Part shown: positions 24,604 through 37,139 of the stretch, piece by piece
How the letters are laid out: each line of letters opens with the position of its first letter
Position numbering within the stretch: position 1 is the first letter of the stretch
DNA from: Niebla homalea
Lineage: Eukaryota; Ascomycota; Lecanoromycetes; Lecanorales; Ramalinaceae
Direction: 5' to 3'
Length of the DNA stretch: 64,000 nucleotides
Assembly (NCBI GenBank): GCA_019925105.1
Contig: JAHGAU010000018.1
Coordinates: 930,001-994,000 of the forward strand
Notes under the pieces: generated by a model
Databases searched by the model: none
Told to the model about the DNA's origin: nothing
The model's input: the letters and a program-made list of their open reading frames with translations, nothing else
Made by a program: the position numbers and the translations under genes

Positions 24604-24789
24604 AATATTGTTTCAGATGCTCTTATTACTCCTGCCGCTATTATCCTTTATTTAATTATTATTAACGTTATTATTATTATTACTATTATTATTATTATTA
24701 ATATTTATAATATTAACATTATATTATATTAATAAACTATATTATTTAATATATAATATAAAGAATATTAGTTAACCTATAAATAGGAG

Positions 24790-27700
24790 TATTATTAAGG
24801 CCTTTTCTTTTATTACTTTATTAATTTATTTTATTTTAAGATTTCCGATTATATTTTTAAATATTTATATTAACATATATATTATTATCCCCTTATTTAT
24901 ATAATTCCGTTAATCGATATAGCGACATTTCCTATATTACCCCGGTATTTACGGCCTAAAACCTTTATTAAATATAGTCTTTTCGTTTTTACTTTTTACC
25001 CCCGGGTCGGTAATAAGGTTTTTTAATTAAGTCTTCGATTACTTCCTTTATTTCTTTAATTAAATTAAACTATAATAATAAGCCCGTAATTATTATAAAT
25101 TTAACGGCCGCTTTAATACTTTTTTTAATAATAAGTATTTAACGGTAATTATTAATCTTTACTTTTTTAATTAATCCCGATTTAAGCTTTTTAAATAACG
25201 GGTAAAAGATAAATATATAAATAACGTTTTACTTCCTTTATTTATACTTATAATTAACCTCCGTTTAATTACCGGTATATATAGTAAAAAGGAAATAAGT
25301 TAAACCGTTTTTACCTATTTTAAAATAAATCATTAATATATTATCCTTTTTCCTTATAATTTTATAACGCCGGAAATAATTATTAATAACCTCGTTATTA
25401 TTTAAAGTTAAGTATTATTATCCTTAAAAGATTAAATCTTTATATTTACATTAACGTTTTATTTATTATATTATAATTTATAGGGTAATCGCCGTTAAAT
25501 TTATTTTTATAGTTTTTTTAATTTCCGCCGTTTTTACTTCCGGTAAGAGTTTATATATTTTTACGTTAATTTCTTAAATATAAGTTAAATTAATTTCTTT
25601 TTTAACTTACTTTAATTTAATTTCCGTAAAAAAATTAAGTATTATTTCTTTATTCCTTTTTATTTAAGACTTCGTATAGTTTTAATAAATATATTCGTTT
25701 CTTATTAACGTAATTAAATACGTATTTTTTTAAAAATTTTACTTAAATGAATATTTAATTAAGGGCTAACTTTATTAATATTATAAAGACCTTAAATTTT
25801 AATATCGGGATAAAGGTTGCTTTATACGTTTTATTAATTATTCTTAAATACCGGTTTTAAACCTTCTATAGTTATTAAACGGGCTTTTTTTTATATTTAA
25901 ATATACCTTTAAATACGTATTAAATAACTATTATATATATTATAATAGGCTTTATTATTACTTAATATATGGTTTTAACTTTTTATAAAATAATTCCTTA
26001 TGTTAATACTATAAGGTAAATAAGACTTTTTTCTTATAAAATTATTTTCCTTTAAATTTTATTTATATACTCCTTTTAATTAAGTTTTTTTATTAACTTA
26101 AAGATTAAGTATTTTAATATTAAATTCCGGCTTTATTATAATATTATTTAAATTTATTATAATTATTATATTATATAACTTCAGACTTTTTATTATATAA
26201 ATAAATTTATATTTATACGGAGTAAATTAAGCTTTATATATTTTTATTTATTATAAATAAACTTTATATATTTATTTTAACTTTATATAATTTATATAAA
26301 TAAACGTATTATAAATTAAAAGGTAAATATCGTTAATAAAGCTTTATATTTAACTTTTTAATTTTAACTTTATTAAGTCTTTAATAAATAAATTATTAAA
26401 GAATAAAAATAAAACCGGGAAAATAAGTAATTTTTAAGGGATCTTTATTATCGTAAGCTTTATTATACTTATCTTTTATTTTAAATTAATTAACGTTACC
26501 CGGTTATTTAAGAAACTTTTTATTTAACTTATAAAAAAAAGTAAAACCCCCTTTTTCCGTAAGTTATATAATAGTTTTTAATAATTTATTTTATTAAATA
26601 CCTTTATAACGTTTAAAGAAAGAAGATTTATAATATACTTTTAACTATAACCTTATACCGTATATACGCCGTCGATTAAGCCTTTAAGGGCTATTACCGT
26701 TAACTATTTTCTCCTCGCTTTTATTTATTATTTAAGGAGTAATTATACCCCTTAACGTAATTATTAAGGATCTTTATAATTACCGTTTTTAAAGCCTTCC
26801 TTAACGTATAAAAGAGTACTATTGGTCTATATAACTTTACCTTTAAGTAATCTGGTTTAACCGGCTTCTTAAGGATTAATATTTTAACCTCTTTAAATTT
26901 ATAAAAATAATATTTTATATTAAAGTAATCTTAAAATAAATAAATAAAGACCCTTTTAAATAATAATATTATTATAAATAGGAATCTATTTAATATACCG
27001 TTAAGTCCGGAAACTTTATCCTTTTTTAACTTATTAATTACTTTAATTATTATTTTTAAAGTAACCGTTTTATTTATTATTATTAATTTAAAATATACTA
27101 TACCGTTAATATATATTAAGTTAACCTTTAATAACGGAGAAAAGAATACTCTTTTAAGGGCTTTAATTTTATTATTAAATATATTAATTATTATGCCGTT
27201 TAACCTTTTAAAGGGTAAAAACTTAAAAATAAGTTTAAGTTTCTTACTTTATTCTTTATTATATTTTATTAACTTTTAAATATTATAAGGGAAGACGGTT
27301 AAATTATATATTATCGATTAAAAGTACGGTTACTTAACCTTCTTAATAATTTTCTTCTTTTCTTTTTAAACTTCCTTTAACCGTATAAACGTTTATTAAT
27401 TCCTATATTAAGCCGTTTATTTAATAAGCGCTTTTATTTTTATAATTGCTTTTATATATTCCTTATTTTAATAAGTTTTAACTTTTTAAGACGGCTTTAT
27501 TATTAACATTATTACGTTAATTACCTTATTAAGTATCTTTATTATCCGTTTTATAAAAAGGTTAATTTATTCCTTATTATCGAGTTAAAGGAATTCCGTT
27601 AATTAAAATATTATTTTTACCGTTTTTATATATATTTTAACTTCCTTAATTATCTTTTATATCCGTTTTATCGGTAAAAATAAAATTATATTAATTAATT

Positions 27701-29962
27701 AATTTAAGGTTATTTATATTAATTAATAATCCGAATTATATTTTAAGTCCTCCCGGGGCCCGTATATAATAACTATATTAACGATATTTTTTTAAATTAA
27801 ACGTTAAGTTAATTATAATCTTAAATCTTTAGCCTTTTAATATTATAATTCCTTTTAACCTTAATAATATAAAATCGGACCGGGTAATAATTATAAATAA
27901 CTTTTTAAACTTAACGTAATTAATCATATGTTTTTCTTTATTTTACTTAATATAATAAAGATTAAAATCTCTTATTAAAAAGTACTTACCGGGTATAATT
28001 GTAATATCCTTAAGTAATAAAATCGTAAAAAGTTTTTTTTATTAATTAATAATAGATTATATACGTTATATATATTTAAGTTACCCTTAATATTTTTCTT
28101 ATATAATTTAGAATATATATAAATTCCTTCCGTAATAAATAACGTCTTAATTATTTATATTTAACCTTTTATTTATAAAGAAATATATCCGTATCGTTTT
28201 ATTTTTTAAAGGTTAAGTAGAAATTATCCCTTAAATTAATTAAAAAACGTATATATAGATTATATAACGGTTTTTATATTATTATAATATTAATATTTTT
28301 TATTTCTTTAAATTTAAATATTAATATTATAATTTTAATTACTTCCTTACGTATATTATAATATATTATCCTTAAAAGTATAAACGTATTATATATCCGT
28401 TTTTATTAAGTTCTCCCCGTTAACTTTTATTTATATAAATGGTTTTTCTTTAAAATTAAGTATTATTTATTTTAATTTTTTTATTATAATAATTATCCCG
28501 GTTAAGCGGCCGGTTTTAAAGGTTAATATCGTTATAAGCTTCCTTTTCTTTATATTATTAGTTATTACGTTTTAATCTTCCTTATTTAATAGGCTCCGTT
28601 TGCGTTTTAAAACTATTTTTAATTATTTTATTAATTTAAATTTATATAAATTATAATATTATACCTTAATTATTATCTTAGTTTTTTTACGTTAAGTTTT
28701 TTTTAACTTTTATTATATATTATAAGTCTTACGTTAAGTAATTATTACTTTTATACGCCGCGTATTTTAACGTATTTTTATTAAGTCCTTTATTATTAAA
28801 TTTATATATTTATACGTATTATACCCTTTAATATATCTTATATACTTTATATTATTAAGGTATTTCATAATAATATATCTATATCCTTAATATTTAAAAT
28901 ATTAATAACCATTTATTACTTAATCTTATAATTTTAATAATTTAAAGGATTTACCTTTTATTACCTTTTTATTAAGGATATTATTATATATCCTTATTAA
29001 CGTTACGCTTAAAGTAACTATAAAGTAACTTTTTATTTAATTAAAAGTATTTAGCTTTTTTATTACGGGAAGAAAACTATAATTAATAATTTTTAATCCG
29101 GGATAAAAGATTATATTCTCCCTTTTTATCCGTTTTAAAATAGTTTTCCTTTCCTTTTTTTATAAACCTTATTAAATATATCCCGTTTACTATAATAATA
29201 AACGATTATTTTAATATTTTTACCGTTTTATATCCCTTTTTATTAATTTATCTTTTTGATTTTTTAAGCTTTTTTCATTTTTAGTAAGGCTATATTAAGG
29301 AGAATATTTTTACTTTATAGTTTATATACCGTGATAATTTACTTTATTAATGGTTTTTCCGTTATTTTAAACCTTTTTATTAATTATAAAAAGTTTATTT
29401 TTATAATTATATTTCTTTTTTTCTTATCCGATAATTATATAATTATTATCCTCGTTTTTTTAATACCGTTATTTTCTTTTTAATTTTTATTTCCTTTACC
29501 GTTAATATAAGCGTTATTTTTATAGCTTTTATTATTTAATTTACTTTTATTTTTATCCGTAAAGCTTCTCTTATTACTTTTTTATTTTATATATAGCTTC
29601 TTTAATTCTTTTTATTTTTTTATTAGTTTTTTCATTATTACTTTTTAAGCTTTACGTAACCTCTTTAAATTTTTTAACCCCGTTTTTATTTTTATATAAA
29701 AATGTCTTTTTCCTTATAGCTTAATTTATAGTATTAATTAGGTTTTTAATATAATGGTTTTCTATTTAATTATAAAAAAACTTTTTAACGTTTTTACCGT
29801 TTCTTTCTTTATTATTTTCTTTCCGTATATTTAATAATTATCCTTTTTTATAATTTATCCTTAATTATTTAATATTCTTTTATTTTTACCCGGTTTTTTT
29901 TTAATTTATTTATACTTAATAAAACCTTTTCCGCCTCCGCTTATTTTTTATCCGTTACTACG
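24790..29962 (-). mobile_element. Tad1-like LINE copy D, main part (3' end missing)
   Basis: Minus-strand LINE collinear with copies C and E from near 24,790 (ATTTCCGATTATATTTTT at ~24,841; CCCCGGTATTTACGG at ~24,940). Compared with C the last ~300 bases of the 3' end are missing; the left junction is blurred by mutation. At 29,962 the copy is interrupted by the gypsy element and resumes at 36,433. D carries the regions homologous to the reverse transcriptase and ORF1 of copy G in reverse orientation. It is heavily RIP-mutated. Confidence 0.8.
29958..29962. repeat. 5-bp target-site duplication CTACG (left) of the gypsy element
   Basis: CTACG lies directly before the left LTR and again at 36,428-36,432. 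Copy C has CTTACGTACCG at the corresponding place, which shows where the empty site was. Confidence 0.8.
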
Positions 29963-30432
29963 TATTACGATTAATGCCAGGACCAAACTACATATATATA
30001 AAGCCGGGTTATTACCAGAGGGAATAACGTAAACGTTAAAACGAGAAATAAGCGGAAACTATTAACGGCTTATAGGATCGGAATCAAATGGTAACGAGTA
30101 TATAAATAAGCAGACTCAGAAGCTTATAAAATTAATAAGCGAATAAGACAAGTATATAAATAGGAGTAACTTAAAGGCTCGTAAACTTAAAACATAAATA
30201 AAACGAGCTAATAAACATAAAATAAAAGGAAGACTATATAGAAGTTTATCTTTATTTTAAAAATTTAAATCTCCTTATATTTAATAATACCTTTAAATTA
30301 AAAATATTAAATTTAAAGTATTATAAATTAAGATTATATATATTTAAAGTTACATTTATATATTTTTTTTAATGAAAATTAACCTGCCCCTTTAAGATTA
30401 ATTATAATTAAGTAATTTTAGGATCCATAATA
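29963..30432 (+). repeat. 5' LTR of the gypsy element
   Basis: 470 bp, begins TATTACGATTAATGCC and ends GGATCCATAATA; the RIP-reversed ends would be TG...CA (inference). It aligns with 35,956-36,427 with nearly only transitions. It keeps GCCAGGACCAAACTAC at 29,975 where the 3' LTR reads ATTAAAATTAAACTAT, and it lost CpA at 30,381 (ATTAACCTGCCCC) where the 3' LTR keeps it. Confidence 0.9.
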
Positions 30433-32757
30433 TATTAAATACTTTAAAAATAAGTTAATTAAACGTTAACCGCTTAAATAAAACGCATCGCCCTATTAAT
30501 ACGGAAAGAGATAAGAATAAACCTTTTAAGCCGGATTTTTATTATAAAGAACGGAATGAGTTTAATAATTAATTATTATAATACAATTTATACTTTTACT
30601 TAAATAATAAAACCGTTAATAAAAAAAATAAAGTATTGATAATAATAATATATATATAAGGTAAAGTATTAATATAAATTAACGTAAACCTTTAAGATTA
30701 TTTAAAAGGAAATACGGATAACGGAATTATAACGTAAATTGAAAACTATATAGTATTTAAGTAATATATTTAACGTATATTTAGATTAATTAAAAAGTTA
30801 TTTAACGAATATTTACGTTAAAATAAATTAAGCTAATAAGAAATTATATAATAACGTTTTTTCATTACGTTATATAAATAAAGTAAAACGATAAAATATA
30901 AATATTTATATTTAAGAAAAGTTTAAAAGATAATATCTAAAATAAATTAATACGATATAAAAAATAAATTAAAATTGTTAAAAACCTTATAAAGGTATTT
31001 ATTAAACTAAATAATAAGCTTTATTAACGTAATATAAAGAAATAAAAAAACTAAAATAAATTTACGGAACGAATTATATAGGGAAGTTAATTCGGAAAAA
31101 ACCTTAAACGTTATAATATATAGGGAAAGGAATTATAAAGTAACCTTATAAAGTTAAATATATTAATACTATAAAGTAAAGGTCAAAAACGAAAACTTAA
31201 TTATAGGAAGTATTACTCTTATAAGAAAAAAGGATATTTAATATAAAACTATTAATTAAAGGATAAGGTATAACTATTATAATTAAATATAATAAATATA
31301 TTTTTAGAAAATATTATTTAATTAAAAAATAATAATAAGGAAGAATTTTTATTTTAGAATAAAATAGAATCTAAATAAGAAAAGATAATTATATTAAAAA
31401 ATAAAGAACCAGAAATAATATTAAAAGAAATAAATTATGATATATTTAAAAACTATAATATAACGGAAAAACTAAAAAGGAACTTTATTAAAAGATAATA
31501 TTATAACCTTAAATCGTAAAGACGACCGTTAAATATATAAAAATAATATAAAATAAATTTAAAGAATTAAGATTATAAATTACTATATTAAACTAAATAT
31601 TATAAAGAATATTATAATTAAGATAAAAGTAATTAATTAGATAAATAAAAGCTTAAGAAATTAAAGTAATTATAATACCCGTTACCTCAATAAAATATAT
31701 ATAGGAATAATAAATACTTAAGTTATTTATAGGATAAAAGAAAGAACTATTATTTTCTTAAATACGGAAAAAGTTAATAGAAATAAGTAAAAAAAGTTAA
31801 TTTATTAAACGTAAATCGATATTATTAAAGCCTTTATATAAGAAGATTAAAAAAAAGCAATAAAACTTATTATATAATAAAAGTATTAAATAGATTACTA
31901 TAAGAATTATTAATAGAAAAAGAGAGATTTTAGGTATTAAATTACCGTATTATTCTAAATTAACGTAATATATAATACGTATAAGAATCGGAATTATAAA
32001 CGTTATCTAGCGATACGGTTAAATATTAATAATATATTAATCATTGCCTTAATTAATATTAAAATATTAAAAAGTTATATATTGGGTAACGTAATATAAA
32101 AAATAGGAGTAATAACGTAAGTAAAAAAAGAATTATATCCGCTAATAAAAGTTACCGGAAAAAGAATATCGGGAATAATTTATATTATAAAAATAATTAT
32201 ATTTATATAGATAATAAATATAACTTAATAATACTACGAGATACTCTTATTAAACGTACTTAAATTAATTACTTATAACGTTATATTAAGAATACCTTAA
32301 TTAAAAAAAGTATAACTTAATTATCGATTAAAAGATTAAATAATTAAGGTTTAAAAATAACGTAATTATTAACGCTTAAATACCTAAGGAGACTTATAAT
32401 AAATCTATAGATAAAAATACCGTTACGATATATATAGAATTATATATGATAAAGGATTCAAAAAAGGAATAAGTCAATGTATTACTTATTTTAATAAGAT
32501 TAAAAATAAGGTTACTTAATTATAAAGTTAAAAGCAAGAAAAAAATTAATAAACCCTTAATTTTAAAAGAGTATTAAAAATAGTCATATTTCTTTAAAGA
32601 AAATTTACCGGAAAAGGTTTTATTAAAACATTAATTATAAGATTAGGAAATATTATTAATTAAAAAGAAGAACTTAATCTTCGGACCTATTTATTATTTC
32701 TCAGAAAAAAAAAACTTAAGGCTTTAAATAAGTATTTAAAAAAAAAACCTTATAAAA
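30433..32757 (+). pseudogene. Gag and protease region of the gypsy element, unreadable
   Basis: By position this stretch between the 5' LTR and the reverse transcriptase should encode Gag, the zinc knuckle and the aspartic protease. The plus strand shows long runs of codons interrupted only by TAA, but I could not identify the knuckle or the protease motif with confidence, because cysteine, histidine and aspartate codons are sensitive to RIP. Boundaries are inferred from the family layout. Confidence 0.5.
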
Positions 32758-33300
32758 GGATTTATAAAATTATCGTTATTATTGGCAGGATACTTTATAT
32801 TATTTATTTTAAAAAAAGATAGAAAATTAAGAATATATATAGACTATAAGAAGTCAAACGTAATTACTATTAAGAATCGATACCCGTTATTAAATATAAA
32901 TAAAATAAAGGATTAAATTATAAGAATAATATTCTTTATAAAATTAAATTAACACAAAGTATATAATTTAATATAAATAAAGAAAAATAAATAATAAAAA
33001 ACGGTTTTTCAAATAAAAAAAGGACTATTTAAATATTTAATTATATTATTTAAACTTATTAACGTACCCGTATTATTAAGTATTAATAAATAATATATTA
33101 AAGAACCTATTTAATAAATACGTAAATATATACTTAAATAATATATTAATTTATTTAAAGACTTTAAAAAATTATAAGAAAAATACTATAGTTATATTAT
33201 AATACTTTTTAAAAATAAAATAAAGTTAAAATTAAAGAAATATATATTTTATTAAATAAGTATAAAGTTCCTAGGATATATTATTATTATTAAAGGGATT
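32758..33300 (+). pseudogene. Reverse transcriptase relic, Ty3/gypsy type
   Basis: From 32,758 the translation reads GFIKLSLLLAGYFILFILKK, DRKLRIYIDYKKSN and ITIKNRYPLL in order, the N-terminal reverse transcriptase motifs of gypsy elements (GFIRPS..PAG.PVLFV.KKDG.LR.CVDYR.LN..T.KNRYPLP). The catalytic box follows at 33,119-33,145, in a shifted frame, as YVNIYLNNILIY: the two catalytic aspartates of the family's Y.DD box read as asparagine (GAT to AAT), so the enzyme would be dead apart from its stops. After it, IYFIK and ILLLLKGL correspond to the family's KC.F....V.FLG..IS..G block. Confidence 0.9.
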
Positions 33301-33529
33301 AAACTAGACTTAATAAAAATATAAGTTTTATTAAATTAACCAGAACCGGGAAACGTAAAGGAGTTATAATCGTTCTTAAGTATAATTAACTTTAATTAAT
33401 AATTTATTAAAGGATTTTTAAAGATAACATTACCCTTAATAAAGCTTATAAAGAAAGATACCTTACATAAATAAGAAGTAAAATAGTAATAAGCCTTTTA
33501 ATAATTAAAGAAAACTTATATAAAGATAC

Positions 33530-33925
33530 CCGTATTATAAATATTTTACTTTAAAAAAGCTATTAAAATAAAAACGGACGTATCGGACATAATAATAAGA
33601 ATTTATTTATTATAAAAGCATAAGGATATTTAAAAACCTATAATATACTACTTAAAGAAAATAACGGATACAGAATAGAACTATGATATCCATAATAAAA
33701 AACTATTAATAATAATATTAACCTTTTAATAATAAAGAATATACGCTAAAAAAGTTAACGATATTAAAATATTAACGGATTATAAGAATTTAATATACTT
33801 TATTACGATAAAGTAATTAAATCGGAAATAAATATAATAATTAAAGCTATTAAAATAATATAAGTTTAAGATAACTTATTTGCCAGGAAAAAAAATTAAA
33901 TAATAAACGGATTAAGTAAAAAATT
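33530..33925 (+). pseudogene. RNase H relic of the gypsy polyprotein
   Basis: The end of this domain is clear at 33,865-33,912: FKITYLPGKKN followed, after one stop, by INGLSK, the familiar F.I.Y.PGK.N..AD.LSR signature that closes RNase H in Ty3/gypsy polyproteins. The aspartate of the AD pair reads as asparagine. The upstream limit is approximate. Confidence 0.75.
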
Positions 33926-34139
33926 AAATCTTTATAAAAAGAAAAATAATAATAATATAATAATATTAAAAATATAATAAGAATACAAATAAAACGTAAT
34001 TTATTAAAAGAAGTTTAAAGAGGTTATTAAAGCGATATAAAAGTTAAATAATAAATCAAAAATAAAAAGAAAATATTATTAAGATATAATAAAGGATAAT
34101 ATATATTAAATAATAAGTTAAATAAATTAATAAAAATGT

Positions 34140-35170
34140 ATTATAATAATTTACGATATAAATACCTTAAAGTTATAAGAATATAGGAAATTATAATAAA
34201 ATATTAAACGTTATTAAAATTAAAATTAATTATTAAAAATTATATTAAAGAATACTTATTATATTAACGAAATAAAGTAGAGAATTATTGAAAATGTAAA
34301 TATTTACAGAAAATAAAATTACTTAAATCTTATTAATAATAAATCTTATTATAAAATTACCAGGATTATAAGAATTTATAATAAAAGAGATTTATAATAT
34401 TATCTTAATAATAATAAATAGATATATAAAGTATATAACCCTTATTTTATTTAAAAAAAGAATACAATATAATAAAATTAATATATGTATTCCTTAATAA
34501 AATAATTAAGATTAAAGGGTTTTTAAAAAAATTATTTCGGATTGAAATAAGCTATTTATATTATATTATTAAAAAATAATAATAAGAGAATTAAATATTA
34601 AAGTAAAAATATTAACGGCTTATTATTTATAGACGGATAATTAAATAAAACGAATAAATCGGATATTAAAGATATACTTATAATATTATACTAATAAGCA
34701 GTAAAGTAATTAAGTAATATTATTATTTATAATAAAGCTTATAATAAATAATCTTATATTAATAATTATAGAAACGATTTTATTTTTTATAAATTATAAA
34801 CAATACCCGAAGATAATAAGAGAATTATACTTAAACTTTATAATAAATAAAGCAATTAAATATATATAAGATTTAAAAGTTATATACTAAAATATTTAGA
34901 ATTAATTAAAGAAAGTATAAATAAGAATAATAGATTATTAAAATATAAAACGTATAAAAAAACTTTAATTAAAAAAAAAAAAAATAAAATATAACTATAT
35001 ATAAAAAACCTCCGGATTAAAAAGTTAAATAAAAAGCTTAATTATATAAAAATCGGCGTATTTATAATTAAAATAATTAAAGGATTAATTAACTATAAAC
35101 TGGAATTATTAAAGGACGTTAAAATATATTTAATATTTTATGTATTATTATTAAAAAAACATTAAAAAGG
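34140..35170 (+). pseudogene. Integrase relic of the gypsy polyprotein
   Basis: Two segments are recognisable. At about 34,384-34,445 the translation IKEIYNIILIIINRYIKYIT matches the family block around the second catalytic region (the usual G.D.I.V.VDR.TK...F), with the catalytic-site VDR reading as INR. At 35,007-35,150 NLRIKKLNKKLNYIKIGVF, then INYKLELLKDVKIYLIFYV, match the C-terminal GPY/F module (..KR.SKKLD.KKIGPF.I....G...Y.L.LP..MKIHPVFHVS). The N-terminal zinc finger at about 34,270 is only suggested. Confidence 0.8.
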
Positions 35171-35221
35171 ATATTAATAATAATAAATTTATAATATAAA
35201 AATAAAAAAGATACGTTATTC

Positions 35222-35320
35222 AAAATAAATAAGACTTTAAATTAAGAAGGAAATTAATACTTAATTAAATAAAAAGGATATTTAAAATCAGAAAATACTT
35301 AAGAACTTAAATATTATTTT
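35222..35320 (+). pseudogene. Chromodomain relic at the gypsy polyprotein C-terminus
   Basis: In the frame of 35,222 the plus strand reads a stretch ending in YLIK, a stop, KGYLKSENT, a stop and EL. This is the chromodomain core YLVKWKGY..SENTWEP with both tryptophan codons (TGG) converted to TAA, exactly the RIP outcome. It follows the integrase GPY/F module at the expected spacing. In chromoviruses this domain recognises methylated histone H3 (family knowledge). Confidence 0.8.
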
Positions 35321-35955
35321 ATATTAAATTCTATAAAATTATTAACAAAATTTTATTAATAATATTAATTAAAAATAAGTTAAAGAATTACGACTTAAAG
35401 AAGTTAAAGGAAGTATTATTAATAAAGGCTTTATTATTAATAAAAGAACTAAAAGTATCGGAAATATTCGGTTATTGTTAAGTTTTAATCGCTTTTAATT
35501 CCTTAAGATTAAAAAGATTACGATAAATTATATTTTTTTCACGGTTATATAAAAAAGCCTTTTATTACTTTAAGCGTTTAAGTTTAAAATACGTTAGCTC
35601 TTTAATTACGTAAATTATTCTTTTATTTTCTTTAATAAAAAGAATTTTAAAATCCAATTTTTATGCTTTTTATTTAAACGATTAAAATTATTATTAATAA
35701 TACTTTTTACGTTATACCGATGAAAAACCTTTTAAATATAAGAATTATAAGATTAAAAACCAAAAAGAATACGATATTCTTTATTATTAAATTAAAAATA
35801 CCGGGAATATAAGTAAATTATAATATTGAAATAATTAATACGTTAAGTTAAACGGAGACGGTTTACTTATTAATGACTCGATATAGTAAAATAAATATAA
35901 TAAAAGATAAAAAACATAATATTATTAATAGAATTCCAATATAAAAAAGAAATAA

Positions 35956-36427
35956 TATTACGATTAATATTAAAATTAAACTATATATATATAAAGCCGG
36001 GTTATTATTAAAAGGAATAACGTAAACGTTAAAACAAAAAACGAACGGAAACTATTAGCGGCTCGTAGAATCGGAATTAAACGGCAATATATATATAAAT
36101 AAGTAAACTTAAAAGCTTATTAAATCGGTAAACGAATAAAATGAATATACGAATAGAAATAACTTAAAGGTTCATAAACTCGGAATATAAGTAGAGCGAA
36201 TTAACGAATATAGAATAGAAGGAAAATTATATAAAAGCTTATTTTTACCTTAAAAGTTTAGATTTCCTTATATTTAATAATACCTTTAAATTAAAAGTAT
36301 TAAATTTAAAATACCATAAATTAAAATTATACCTATTTAAAGCTGCGTTTATATACTTTTCTTCTAATGAAAATCAACCTGCCCCTTTAAGATTAATCAC
36401 AACTAAGTGACCTTAGGATCCGCAATA
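35956..36427 (+). repeat. 3' LTR of the gypsy element
   Basis: 472 bp, begins TATTACGATTAATATT and ends GGATCCGCAATA. The right end is unusually little mutated: it keeps ATCAACCTGCCCC, AATCACAACTAAGTGACC and GGATCCGCAATA, where the 5' LTR has TpA instead. Confidence 0.9.
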
Positions 36428-36432
36428 CTACG
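36428..36432. repeat. 5-bp target-site duplication CTACG (right)
   Basis: Exact copy of 29,958-29,962. LINE D resumes here. Confidence 0.8.
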
Positions 36433-36755
36433 TACTATCCCCGTCCCCGTCCCCTTTATCTTTTATTTACCTTTTATATTTACGTTATTTTTACACATTA
36501 TACGTATTTTTTACGTATATCTCGTTAACTATAAATTCCTTATTGAATTTAAGAGTCCTTTATTATATATTTATCGCGCCGTCCGTATAAATTATTATTT
36601 TTTCCGTTAATAAAGGCTATTTACCTTTTTATTTTTTCTACTTTTATTATTATTCCGCTTCCGTTTATCGTACTTAAAGTATTTCCCTTATTGTTACTTA
36701 AGCTATATACGCGTATATCTTTTTAACCCTCTGGGGTCCCGTTGTTCGTCGTTAT
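36433..36755 (-). mobile_element. Tad1-like LINE copy D, 5' end
   Basis: Continues copy D after the gypsy insertion. It is collinear with 11,775-12,101 of copy C (TATTCCGCTTCCGTTTATCGTA, ATACGCGTATATC, CTCTGGGGTCCCGTTG) and ends at the inverted ORF1 start (CGTCGTTAT, 36,747-36,755). Flanking CCTTA right after it is shared with other copies, suggesting the leader AAGG before the start codon. Confidence 0.85.
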
Positions 36756-36779
36756 CCTTATTAGAATTTAATAAAAACT

Positions 36780-36960
36780 TATTATAATTTATTTATTACT
36801 TATTATAATTTATTAATAAAAAAATTATATTCCTTAATAAAGAATTATAATTTATTAATAAATAATTATAATTTATTAATTAATAATTTTAATTTATTAA
36901 TAAATAATTATAATTTATTAATTAATAATTTTAATTTATTAAAAAATAAATTTAGATAAT
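36780..36960. repeat. AT minisatellite (AATTATAATTTATTAATAAA-like units)
   Basis: Units built of TAATTATAATTTATTAATAA and variants recur about seven times with alternating versions (TATAATTTATT / TTTTAATTTATT). No coding content. Confidence 0.7.
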
Positions 36961-37139
36961 TAATTAAAAACATAAATTATCAATAAAAAATAGGATTTTT
37001 TAATTAAGATTATAATTTATATATAATAAATATAATCTAATTTTATAAAAATATAATTTATTAATAAATAAATATAGTTTATTTTTATAAAATGAAATTA
37101 TATTTTATAAAAAAAAAAAATTTATTAATAAATAAGTAT

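Larger units (their letters stand above)
29963..36427 (+). mobile_element. Ty3/gypsy retrotransposon (chromovirus), RIP-inactivated
   Basis: A complete 6,465-bp element: LTRs of about 470 bp at each end, 5-bp CTACG duplications, and an interior whose plus strand still translates, through RIP stops and a few frameshifts, into the canonical order reverse transcriptase, RNase H, integrase, chromodomain. The presence of a chromodomain after integrase places it in the chromovirus clade; known members direct integration to chromatin carrying specific histone marks. A purine-rich tract (35,942-35,954) precedes the right LTR, as expected of a polypurine tract; the primer-binding site after 30,432 is not recognisable. 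It is inserted in LINE D in the opposite orientation. Confidence 0.93.

Noticed and set aside
19061..24790. Giant cargo-carrying element (captain tyrosine recombinase) as the identity of this block
   Set aside because: Considered because of the opposed relic genes and basic C-terminal block, but no recombinase catalytic residues or terminal structure could be read; left unassigned.
36407..36610. 67-codon open frame, plus strand
   Set aside because: It crosses the junction between the gypsy 3' LTR and LINE D, so it cannot be an old gene; hydrophobic low-complexity translation of A+T-rich DNA.
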